Source: Daphnia carinata (taxonomy: Eukaryota; Arthropoda; Branchiopoda; Diplostraca; Daphniidae). From it: a DNA stretch of 64,000 bases. Below the pieces are notes generated by a model that saw only the letters and a program-made list of their open reading frames with translations, was not told where the DNA came from and did no database searches. The position numbers and the translations under genes were made by a program. Positions 33,912 to 44,300 of this stretch are shown here, piece after piece (positions within the stretch are counted from its first letter, which is position 1; each line of letters starts with the position of its first letter). The DNA is taken from assembly GCF_022539665.2 (NCBI RefSeq), contig NC_081333.1:6446971-6510970 (forward strand), in the 5' to 3' direction.

Positions 33912-34448
33912 ATGGCAAGTGCGTTAAAATCCCCCGAACGTTTTGACTTTAGTGGAGATCTAGCCAGTAACTGGGCTACGTATAGAAATGCGTTCGAGTG
34001 GTACATCAAAGCCACCAGGAAAAACGAGGCAGATGAGGAAGTGTTAGTGGGAACTTTAATTATAGAACTGGGTATACAAGGGTTAAAAATCTATAACACG
34101 TTCAAGTTCGAACCAGCTACAAATGCAACCAAGATCAAGCCAGTCTTGGACAAGTTTACGGCTCATTTTGAACCTCGGCGGAATGAGTGTTTCGAACGAT
34201 TCAAGTTCTTACAGCGTCGTCAAGAGCCGGGTGAGTCATGTGAAACGTGGCTAGTCGATCTACGGTCTTTGATAAAAAACTGCGGGTACGGAGAGTTAGC
34301 TGACTCCATACTGCGCGATCAGTTGGTTTTGGGCGTAGCAGACCCTGATACTCGGGGTATGATGTTGTTTGTGAACGAGTTAACTTTTGAAAAAGCGTGC
34401 GAAATTCAAGAGCCAGAGAGGCGTCACAGTCACAGTTGCTACAAATGA
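33912..34448 (+). pseudogene. Gypsy gag, N-terminal part, frameshifted
   Basis: ATG at 33912 opens a frame beginning MASALKSPERFDFSGDLASN, the capsid start typical of Mag-like gag. The capsid helices run to about 34400 (FEPRRNECFERFKF, LRDQLVLGV). A one-base lesion near 34410 shifts the frame and causes termination at 34446-34448. The expected reading resumes in the next frame (MRGASQ near 34445), with a second shift before the zinc-knuckle region at about 34600, so two frame changes separate capsid from pol. Programmed shifting is possible, but two steps make decay more likely. Confidence 0.8.
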
Positions 34449-34479
34449 GAGGAGCCAGTCAACACGGTAACGTGTGTAA

Positions 34480-37400
34480 AAGTCGATACACCGCATACAA
34501 GACAGTAAAAAGACTAGTGGAAGCAACAACGCGGGCAGAAATCCGTCAAACAAGGCATTGTCATCAGGCCTAACAAAAACATCGTACGAACATAATGCGT
34601 CATTTCCAGAGTGCGACAAGTGTAAACTCCGCCATGCGTCGGGACGGTGCTTTGCCTCGAATCTAGAGTGCCACAACTGCGGAGAAAAGCGGCATTTTTC
34701 TCGTTGCTGCAAAAAGGCCAAAAAACTTCAAACACTCACTCAGGAACAAAGCGAGCCAGATAAGTCATATTCCTTTGGGGAATTTGAGATAAACGAAATT
34801 TCGTCAAACTCATCAGCAGATGAGTGGGTCGAATCAATCAATGTCGAGGGAATAAAGATGGACGTGAAGCTGGACTGTGGCGCCACTTGCAACGTTCTGC
34901 CCAAAGAACTGTTTTTACGCATCCCCAGACATCGGCATCGCCTACGCAGGGGCCCAAAAGTACGTAGTTATGGAGCCTCTAGCGGGTACTTAACAGTGTT
35001 AGGTGTGCAAACATGCAAAGTGAAACACTTAGGGAAAGATTGGGTAGTTGATTTTGTTGTCGTAGATGAGCCGGGCCAGCCAGCAATATTGGGCCTACCA
35101 TCATGCAGGTCAATGGATCTTATCAGGAGGGTGGTCCGCCGCTCAGTTCACACCGTAAGCACAGAAAATCAGTGTCTCAACATCGTCAAAGACAACAAGG
35201 ACGTGTTTGAGGGTCTAGGACGACTTGCGAAGCAACACGACATTAAGATCAAACCTGGTTCCGCGCCGGTGGCTCATGCAGCGCGCAGAATACCTTATAG
35301 GCTGCGAGAACCTGTGACAAAGAAGTTGGAGGCCATGGATGCCGCAGGAATCATAGCCCGAGTGACCGAGCCAACAGAATGGGTAAGCCCGATGGTTGTT
35401 GTCAGCAAACCAAACGGAGACGTGCGGCTTTGTATGGACCCATCCGAGCTGAATAAGGCAATACAGCGGCAGCAGTTCTCAGTGCCGTCAGCTGAAGAGT
35501 TGTTCGGGCGAATAAGCAAGGCCCGGTATTTTGCCGTACTAGACGCAACGTCGGGTTTCTTCCAGATCCCGCTCACTGAGGAGTCATCGTATTTGTGCAC
35601 CATGGCGACGCCGATTGGCCGGTTCCGCTTTCTACGCCTCCCATTCGGCATAAAGTCAGCACCAGAAGTGTTCCAGTGCGCAATGTTTCAATTGTTTGGA
35701 GACCTGGAGGGCATGGAGATCTACTTCGACGATTTTCTGGAATGGGGAGACACAGAAGATCAGCTGCATAAGCGGCTAACAGATCTGTTCACCCGTTGCC
35801 GAAAACAAAATTTTAAATTAAATTTAGAAAAGTGCAAATTCTTCTTAATAAAGGTACCATGGTTGGGCCACGTTATCATGGAAAAAGGACTACAGGCCGA
35901 CCCGTCAAAGATAGAGGCGATAACAAACATGCCGGAGCCCCATGACAAGCAGGAGTTAACCCGCATCTTAGGTATGGCCACATATCTAGACAAGTTTTGT
36001 AAAAACTTAGCTGATGTCACTCGCCCCCTGCGAGATTTGCTTAAAGGTGACGCTGAGTGGGTTTGGGAGGAACAACAACGTGCAGCGATGGCACGCTTGA
36101 AAGAAGCATTCGCCTCACTGCCGACCCTACGCTTGTACGACCCCGACGTGCAAATGGTGATCTCGGTAGACGCTTCGCCCACGGGACTTGGTGCCGTTCT
36201 TCTTCAGGAGGGTCAACCCGTAGCTTACTCCTCATGCTCCCTGACGGATACACAGAAGCGCTATTTTCAGATCGAGAAAGAGCTCCTGGCCGTTCAGTTT
36301 GGGCTACACCGGTTCCGCCAATACATCTACGGCCAGTCAGTAGTGGTCGAAACAGATCACAAACCGCTGATAGGCCTAATTGACAAGCCGATTGCAAGTT
36401 GCTCTCCTCGGATCCAGAGAATGAGGTTGCAACTCCAGTGCCATGACTTTGGATTGGTTTATAAGCAAGGGCGTGAACTCCACATTGCAGACGCGCTCAG
36501 TCGCGCCCCTCAACCGAAACTCTACGTGGAAGACCTAGCGCAGTCCAGCAAGGAACAGGTTCACGCAGTGCTAAACGCAGTGATCCCGGTTCTGACTACG
36601 CGCGCCCGATACGCAGCCGAAACAAAAATAGACCCTTGTCCACAGGTAGTACGGGACGTCATGTCGCGCGGCTAGCCAGAGCATAAACGGCTGTGCCCAG
36701 AACCGGCAAAACCGTTTTGGAATGTGCGTCATGACTTGACCGAAGTGGAAGGCCTACTGTTGAAAGGAGAGCGATTGGTCGTACCTAATTCGCTAAAACA
36801 AGAGGTTCTGAAGGGGGTTCATGATGGCCATTTCGGCGAAGTAAAGTGCGTCGAGCGAGCGAAGTCGGTGGTTTACTGGCCAGGGTGTACGGAAGACGTA
36901 CGGAATTTGGTTGCGGGATGCGCTATCTGCCAAGAAAATAGAAACAGAAACTCGGCTCAACCACTATTTCCGGCCGAGATCGCCGACCACCCATTTCAAA
37001 AGGTGGGAACAGACATTTTTGATTTCCAGGGAACCCAGTACCTACTGCTAGTGGACTATTACAGCAAGTGGCCATGTGCTGTTCCCCTACGCAGCCTCAC
37101 AACATCGGCAGTGCTAGCGGAAATGGACCGTATTTTCGCAGATTTCGGAACCCCGGAACAACTAGTTTCCGACAATGGCCCACAGTTTGGCAGCGCTGAG
37201 TTTCGAGAGTACTGCAGGCGCCACAACATCAGGCACACATCGTCGAGCCCAGAGTACCCTCAGTCGAACGGGATGGCAGAGCGCTCGATACAAACAACAA
37301 AAAAAACGTTGTTGAAGATGTTTGAGGGCGGTAATTCACTGTGGCAAGCCATGGCGGCCATCCGGTCCACACCTGTCTCGGACAAGCTACCATCACCAGC

Positions 37401-38046
37401 TGTATTGTTGCAGGGTAGGAACCTGCGGGGCGCATTGCCATTTCTGCCAGAAGCCTTAAAACCCCGTTTCATCAGTGCGTTAACAGTAAAAACCCAGCTT
37501 CAACTGCGCCAAGCCAACACTAGCCTCCAGAAGAGCCATTCACCGGATGTGCGGGGATCAGCATTGCCAGTGGGACAGTCAGTTAGAGTGAGGGTGGGAC
37601 GTAAGTGGATACCGGGCAGGGTTAGTGAAGTTTACGAACAGCCACATTCTTACCAAGTGGAAACGCTAGATGGACGTTACTTCCGCCGGAATCGTCGTGC
37701 CATAAACACTAGCAGGGTGAGCACATCAACTCCCCAGATACAGGCACCAAGGTCCATCTCTCTAGATCGCCGTTCGCCGTCGCAGCGTTTAGCTTCACCT
37801 GAACAGCCGCGTAACTCATTAGAGCAAACGAAACGCCAGCAGGAGAACACCCCACCATCATCACCGTCGTTGGAGCCACTCGAAACTCCGTTTTATGGGT
37901 ATTCGCCAACTCAGCCGCCAACTGCGGATGGTCACCAGGGCGAGCCTGCACCAGGAGCGCCTAGCAGCTCCCGAACGTGGCCAGCCGGCGAAACCGGAAC
38001 GACCCGATCCGGCCGACCATACTTGGCACCACCGAAGAAGCTCTAA
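34480..38046 (+). pseudogene. Gypsy nucleocapsid-protease-RT-RNase H-integrase, one nonsense codon
   Basis: A single frame runs from 34480 to 38046 except for TAG at 36673-36675, probably a mutated Trp codon. In order: a CCHC knuckle (CHNCGEKRHFSRCC, near 34657), protease with DCGA at 34873 where D[ST]GA is normal, RT with intact YFDD at 35722, RNase H with DAS, EKELLA and TDHKPL, then integrase. Integrase keeps the zinc-site His and Cys residues (VHDGH, CAIC) and all acidic residues: Asp at 37012 (TDIF), Asp at 37171 (SDNG) and Glu at 37279 (MAERS). The tail ends TRSGRPYLAPPKKL. The protease change and the stop argue against activity. Confidence 0.9.
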
Positions 38047-38156
38047 TCTATGTATGTTCAGTGGTACACAGAATTTATATTGCTCACTGTGAAATTGTCG
38101 AAATCCAGAATGGTAAAAATGTAAAATGTTGTTCTAAACACCGTGTAAGAGGAAGA

Positions 38157-38260
38157 TGTCAAGGTTGTCCGCAAGAGGCGCCCCTAGTTCCCGGCAACGG
38201 GGGGTGGAAGCTTCTAGAACAATACACGGCAGTCTCAGAGCTGCACTCAGAACTACAACA
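38157..38260 (+). repeat. Gypsy 3' LTR, 104 bp
   Basis: Partner of 33718-33821 with three substitutions. It is followed directly by the CAGGT target-site copy. Confidence 0.95.
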
Positions 38261-38489
38261 CAGGTGTCAGTTCAAAGCCACTCAGGTTCGGTCTAAACTC
38301 ACCGCAAAATCAAAATGGTTTTCCAAATCTTGCGTAAATGGGATGGTAAATAATGGGGTAAAACCGAAGCTGTCCAAGATGGGTCTGATCTCCCCTACTG
38401 GAACCGGACGGCGAAATAGTTAATCCGATGGAATCTGCAATGCCAACTGTTCCTCAACAGTTTCTAATAATTAACCTGGCCAAGCTCAA

Positions 38490-38796
38490 TGTTGGGAATA
38501 TATTAGATCCCCAACAGCAGACGACGCGGTCTGGACGCCGCACGAGGCTGCCCAGCCGTTTTAGCGCTTTTGAATTGGGTGGCCCTCGATAGAGGGCCAC
38601 CATTGTACATTTTCTTGTATGTAAGCCCCGCCCTAGGCCTATTGGCCGTCTCGGAAGAGAGGGCAAGGGGCAGTCAGTCGCGAATTACATCTCCTACAGC
38701 TAACAACAAGTTCTCCAGTGCCTCCCGTGTTTAATCTACAACTTCTTCAATTTATTCAAAGGTAAAAGTCAGACACGGGCTGATTATTTCCCTTCA
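38490..38796 (+). repeat. BEL 5' LTR, 307 bp
   Basis: Starts TGTTGGGAATATATTAG and ends TTTCCCTTCA. Matches the 3' LTR at 305 of 307 positions. A near-palindrome GGTGGCCCTC..GAGGGCCACC lies at about 38579-38602. Confidence 0.97.
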
Positions 38797-38815
38797 TGGT
38801 CCTTCGTAACCGTTT
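38797..38815 (+). promoter_or_regulatory. BEL primer-binding site
   Basis: TGGTCCTTCGTAACCG begins at the base after the 5' LTR. It would pair with the 3' end of a host tRNA, which I cannot name from this window. Confidence 0.75.
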
Positions 38816-39534
38816 AAGTATTCTTAATTTAAGTTAAAATTTCTTACTTTAAGTATTTACTTGTTGTGTTCTGTGGGGGAGTTTTTCTGGGCTCACCCCT
38901 TTTAGTACCTAGACACCGCGTGGGAATTTTCCCTTTTTTTGAACACGTGTTAGCTTAAGCGTGTGAAACGTTTTTTTTGCTGTTTCACTACGCGATTAGT
39001 TAAGCTTGTGAAATTTTTTCCTTTTCGCCTTTTACCACTCATTGAACCACGTGTGAAATTGTTTTTCACCACGTGTGGAGTGTGTAGGCACCCTTTTTTC
39101 CCTTTTGCCTTTAAATTGTTAGGGTAAACACGTGGTTGGCGGCCATTAATTTGGTCGTCCATTTTTTCAGATTTGAATTTTTTGGTAAAATTTTTTTTTT
39201 CTCGTTGAGAAACGTTTTGCTTTGCCTTCCTTTTCATCTCCCTTCCCATTTACTTCAGGTAAAGTTAGGGCTAAGTAGGGTGGGAAAAAAAAAAAAATTT
39301 TTTTTTGCTTTTTGCAATTTCGGTCGCGTGGTCGGCGGCCATTGGTGACTCCACCTCCAAAAATTTTTTTTTCTTTCAATTTTCAAATACACTATTTCGC
39401 CTTGCTGCGTGTAGCGGCCATCTTCGTTGCTTCACATTTAGGGGTCCAATTTTTTCCTTTTTTACCTTTTTTGGAATACCCTCCCTTTGGAGGATATTTA
39501 TATCCTCCACTACTACTCTTTTCTTCTCCGCTTT

Positions 39535-40184
39535 AGCGGAGCACCTGTAAGGTCTCCAACACCACTTCAAAAATTCGCGACGCCGAGAAAATCAAGAGGG
39601 CGAAGAGGAGGGCCGAGGGTCTGGAGAGGCCGTGGACAGGTCCACAACAGCCGAGGCAATTTAGAAACACCCCGGAAGGACGGCGGCAAATTAGTATCTT
39701 CAACCGCCTTGCAGCAGCCGAACCCGAAATCAGAGGAGCTGCCTCCATACTTCCAATTGCCATTCGTCACATGCCCTTGGCAACCATCAAGGAAGCTCTC
39801 GAGCCGAAATTTTGCGGGGACATCAGGTACCGCCCAATAAACCAGGGGGAGGAGAAGGAGGAGGGAGCCGCAGCTGAACCAACTCCAAGTGGGTTGACCA
39901 GTTCCCAAACAATTGCAGCAAGAGCAATTCTTTTTCGCTTACGTGGGTGGCGACTCCCCACTTTTGTTAACCAGAGTGAGGAGCCCCAAGTCGGAGCAGA
40001 AGCCAGCGGAGGTGATCGACCAATCGAACCCCAAAAGGAGAATCCATTGGAAACTCCAATTAAAGATCCAACCCCAGTGTTGGAACCAATAAGATTAGTG
40101 GAGCGCGCAGCTGAAAAAGAAGAAGACATCCTGCAGATTGAAGCCGATCCAATGGACCTAATTGATCTCTACACCAAATTGTAA
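39535..40184 (+). CDS. Leader ORF of the BEL element, unknown function
   Basis: A 216-codon stretch stays open from just after TAG at 39532-39534 to the stop at 40182-40184. Its first ATG is at 39771 (MPLATIKEAL), giving a 137-residue product. A C/T-rich tract ending in TTTAG at 39534 is a good 3' splice site, so a spliced RNA could supply an upstream start. The product is charged, with a basic N-terminal part (KIKRAKRRAEG) and an acidic Pro/Glu-rich C-terminal part. I recognise no domain and no cysteine pattern. It precedes gag-pol by 1.16 kb. It might be an accessory protein, an alternative gag N-terminus, or a non-coding leader that is open by chance. Confidence 0.45.
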
Positions 40185-40383
40185 TTCCCCATGTTACAAT
40201 AAAATAATTGATCACTAACCTTCCCTTTTCACTTACTTTAGCTAGGAGAAAACGGTTCAACCGTACTCCACACAAAAAAAAAAAAAAAAAACTTTCTTAC
40301 ATTTTTTTTTTGGAGTTGGGCTAAAAACCTAAACTCCCACTAATCTTTCCTTTTTTTCTTCTTTTCTTCTTCCTTTAGAAAAC

Positions 40384-40900
40384 TAGCGCCATCTAGCGCT
40401 CAAAATTACAAACCTTAACTCTCTAATTTTTCAAAAAAAAAACTTATTTCTTTTCAGAACTGCAAGCTTACGCCATCTGGCGGTCGTAAGCAAACTAAAA
40501 ATCCAAAAAATTCAAAAAATTTCAAAGTTCTTTTCTCTTTTTCTTAAAAACTGAACGCTCGAGCCATCTAGCGGTCAAATTAAGAAACTTCTCGCCAGAA
40601 ATTCAAAAATACAAAAATTCTTTACTTTTTTCTCAAAAACTGAAGGCCTGCTTCATCTAGCGGTCAAATTAAGAGACCTTTCTGTTGCTTTCAATTTTCT
40701 TGATTTTCGTTCAAAAACTGGAGGCCCGCTCCATCTAGCGGTCAGAAAAACAGACCTCCCTATTATTTTCATTTTTTTCGATTTTGTTCAGAAACTGAAC
40801 ACAAACACCATCTGGCGGTCAAAAACCAAAGGATGGTAAAACTTTTCTATTTCTTCTCATTTCTTCTAAACTGAAAGCTTATGCAGCCTAACGGCCAAAT
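40384..40900 (-). promoter_or_regulatory. Seven-unit array of CTCF-like motifs in the BEL leader
   Basis: On the minus strand the core CCGCYAGATGG recurs every 77-91 bp. Plus-strand positions are 40386-40399, 40470-40483, 40562-40574, 40652-40663, 40729-40741, 40806-40818 and a decayed one at 40883-40895. Copy 2 reads CCGCCAGATGGCGT and fits the CTCF core CCRSYAGRKGGCR at every position. Copy 1 (GCGCTAGATGGCGC) has one mismatch. Others keep CCGCYAGATG and vary at the end. Units share flanks such as CAAAAACTGA before and TCAAATTAAG after the motif. Binding by CTCF is inferred from motif resemblance only. Confidence 0.55.
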
Positions 40901-41343
40901 AAGCAACCTTATTTTCCAACTCATCGGAAAATAGTCCTTTCCCACTCCTACCCATTGAGCATCGTGCTAGCAACTAATCAAATCTTGACATTTTTATTTT
41001 TTTTACTGACAACAAGGTCGGTTTATTCGCTCGAAGTTACCGAAAGCTAACTAAGAGCAACAAATTTAAGCTTCCACTTTTCAAAAGATTGTGTCACATA
41101 GCAAGGAGGAGAAACCTCAACCAGTGGAGTTCAAAAAATACGCCCACTGATTGGAGCACTGCGTCAGCGCTGCTCCCTTTCCATTTCACGCACAATTTAG
41201 TGGAAGCACTAAAAGTAAAACTTTTTTTCCAAGTTTTCCTTTTTTCTTTTTTTTTTTCCTCACTCCTTCAAGGGAAATCCAGGAGTGAACCCCGCTGAGG
41301 ATTGTAAAGAAGAATCAACTTTCCAATTCCAGCAAAACAAAAA
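40901..41343 (+). other. BEL leader 3' part with splice-acceptor-like tract
   Basis: A long pyrimidine tract ending CTCCTTCAAG near 41270 resembles a 3' splice site 70 bp before the gag-pol ATG. A matching donor could be AAAGGTAAAAG in the LTR (38757-38767). Splicing would remove most of the leader, including the motif array. This is an inference. Confidence 0.4.
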
Positions 41344-44300
41344 ATGTCACGATCAGTTGCAGCAACACGAGCGGGCCTGAAAGGCCACCTTACGAGGACA
41401 ATGGAGAAGATCAAGGGATACAAGGATCTCACGATGACGGCGGAACTGGATAACGATATTGCCACGGATACAGAACTCCTGAAGCAACGTTACCAGAAAT
41501 TTATTAAAGCAAGTGACCAAGTACGCTGGGCCTTGCAGAATACGAACGCTACCGAGGAGCAAATCGAGCAAGATTACTCCACAGTAGCTGAAGTAGAAGA
41601 AGAAATGAGCAGTATACTCGCCTTCGTTAAAAACAAACGAGACGAGTACAAAAGACAACAAGACCTGGAATTTCAAGAGCTGCAGAGAAAAGAACAGCGC
41701 CAAATTGAGGAGGACAGAAACCGATTGCTTCAAGACCTGCTTACTCAACAGCAGCAGCTCTTCGCAACCCAAATCCTCCAACAACAGCAAGCCCACGCCT
41801 TACAAATTCAACAACTTATGGCGCAAAACCAAGCACCAGCTCAAGTAGCAGCAGCAGCAGCTCCAATTCAACAAGCAACACGTCTTCCCCAAAGACAAAT
41901 CAAGCACTTTAAAGGAGATATTCTTGAGTGGACATCATTCTGGGAGAGCTTTAATGCCTCCATTCACTCGTCTACAATGTCGGATGTCCAAAAATTCGAC
42001 TACTTAAAAGAATATCTAAAAGGGGAAGCGTACTTGTGCGTTGAAAATCTGGAACTCACCGCAGCAAACTACAACATTGCCATAGCAGAGCTAAAAAGAG
42101 TCTACGCTAAACCAAAGGCTCTTATTCAAACTCATTTATGCAAGTTTGACAACCTAGCTCCTGTCAAGACAATGGCAGACGTATCGGCGCTGAGAAAATT
42201 GCAGCTCACAGTCCAGTCTCATATTAATGCCTTGGAAACCCTCGGGGTTCGAAAAGAATCATTTGGAGGACTCCTTGGCACAAAACTAATGAAATTGCTT
42301 CCTGCAGAATTGCAGAAAGAGTGGTCGAGCTCTGAAGAAAACGACATCACAGACATCGCATCCCTACTGAATTTCATCAGGGATGAAGTTGACGCAGCGG
42401 AGAGGTACAGCCGATGGAAATCGGAAACCACAAAAACGCCACAACAGTCAACATCGCCAAGTCCAGCGAAACCAATACACGCTGCCACAGCATCACAGCT
42501 GGCGATTGGAGCCAGATCACAACCAGCTCCACACACCAGCAAAAACTCCAGACAATTTGTGCCACCGTCAAACACACCTTTTAGGAGACAGGACAATTTT
42601 ATCATGCGAGAATGCACAAGACCATGCATTTTCTGCGGGGAAGTTCACTACCCCACGGTTTGTCCAGTGAACCTAAAAGAAAAAAAGGCCATCATCGCTA
42701 AGCTGAAAAGGTGCGTCAGATGCTTCAGTGCAAACCACGAAACTCTGAACTGCACCACAAACTACACTTGCAAACATTGCCAAGCCATTCATCACACGGC
42801 ACGTCTCTGCGACAAAAAGCAGACACGTTTTGCGCACCAAACTGTTAATGGCAACAGCGCCATCACAAATGTTACGGCGTCTGCTGCAAGCGCAAACACC
42901 CCAGGCAATCTCGTGGTGAAGACAGCTACAGTAAATGTAGTAGGCCCAAATGGCAAACAAACAAGAGCCATTTTATTTATAGACGACGGCAGCCATAGAT
43001 CTTGGGTCACAAGATCTATTTCAAAATTGTTGGATCTCAAAGTGGTGGCAGTGGAAAACATCGGTACCAGAGTTTTCAAGCAACGAAAACCCAATCCAGT
43101 GGAGAAGACAAATTCAGTCGAGCTGACATTTAGGGGCACTTGGCAGGGTGCCCCACTCGTCAAAATTACAGCACTAGAAACGGACTACATTGGAGACACT
43201 GGTCCATATGCCCACACAACATTCGCACAAAAATTGTGGCTGGACAACGAAAGAATGGCTGACGACAGGTTCGAGACAAACAGCCAGGAAAAAGATGTCG
43301 GGATTTTAATAGGAGTCGACCAGATGTTTGAAATCATCCCTAACGAAGCAGCTATCCAAAGCCCGTGTGGCCTAAGGGCCTACAACACAAAGCTTGGGCG
43401 GATGATAGTTGGACCTTCTAAAGAAAAAAATTCGAAAAAAGGCAAAGCATTGATCCAGCAAATGCTGCAATGCAGTAGTTTCTCAGCCCAATCAGTAGCT
43501 TCATATGCAGCCGGCTGCCTTAATTCAAACTACACTTTTACAACTCTTCCAGAAGAAAAGGAGAAAACGCCGGATGTAAAGGAGAAAAAGGAATCTTCAT
43601 CTCCCCACCCGACCTCTATAGAAGAAATTTCCATAGAGAACTCCATTATTAAAAAAGAAAAAAAGAAGATTGTAAAAGAAGAATTAAAGCGGCAGACGGA
43701 CTTTGACCTATCCTTGTTTTGGAAGCTAGAACACTTTGCCATTTTAGACGATTGTGATGCAGTGGAGCCAGACGATCCTCTAGGCTCCTTTGGAGACAAA
43801 ATCACCCGTCAAGAAGATGGGCGATACTGCACCCCAATCCCATGGAAAACGGATAAGTGGAGGTTGGAGAAAAATTTCCTGATGGCTAAAGGAAGACTGG
43901 AGAGTCTTTTAAACAGACTCAAGAAAACGCCAGCGCTTCTATCGGCTTACCACCAGGAGATCGAGCAACTCAGAGTCCAAAACTTCGTAGAAAAGGCAGA
44001 CCTAAACTACGATGGACTCCACACTTATCTGCCACATCATCCTGTCATCCGACAGGATAAAACAACCACGAAAATCCGACCGGTCTTTGATGGAGCGGCT
44101 AAGTCCAAATTTGGACCAAGCCTCAACGACGTCCTAGAAACCGGTCCGAACCTGAATCCTGACCTGCTAGCCGTTCTAATGCGATTCCGATTAAATCGGA
44201 TCGCATGGATAGCAGATATTGAAAAAGCTTTTTTAAACATCGCCCTGCATCCTGAAGACTCAGAAGCAGTACGATTCCTGTGGGTAACGGAACCAGAAAC

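Larger units (their letters stand above)
33718..38260 (+). mobile_element. Gypsy LTR retrotransposon, complete structure, mutated
   Basis: Direct LTRs of 104 bp (33718-33821 and 38157-38260) differ at three positions. CAGGT flanks both sides (33713-33717 and 38261-38265). A TGGTGTCAGAAGTG primer-binding site starts at 33822, and a purine-rich AAGAGGAAGA tract precedes the 3' LTR. Gag and pol are in the expected order with integrase last, as in Ty3/Gypsy. The very short LTR, TGGTGTCAGA primer site and CCHC motif suggest a Mag-like lineage (inference). A gag frameshift and one pol nonsense codon disable it. Confidence 0.95.
29652..38397. mobile_element. Composite block bounded by TAGGGGAG inverted ends
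   Basis: The left end TAGGGGAGACCGGACTAATC and the reverse complement of the right end TAGGGGAGATCAGACCCATC match at about 22 of 26 positions, including a shared ATCTTGGACA. A similar inverted end lies inside at 33600. The block contains Copia and Gypsy sequence, so it is probably an old DNA transposon or two overlapping copies loaded with later insertions. No transposase was recognised. A TA dinucleotide at each tip could be the TSD. Confidence 0.4.

Noticed and set aside
35295-36397. Long minus-strand frames across the Gypsy RT and RNase H region
   Set aside because: They lie antisense to clear RT/RNase H coding sequence and carry no domain.
41353-41796. A 147-codon minus-strand frame at the BEL gag start
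   Set aside because: It is antisense to the Gln-rich N-terminus of gag; its Leu-rich appearance is the complement of CAG/CAA codons.
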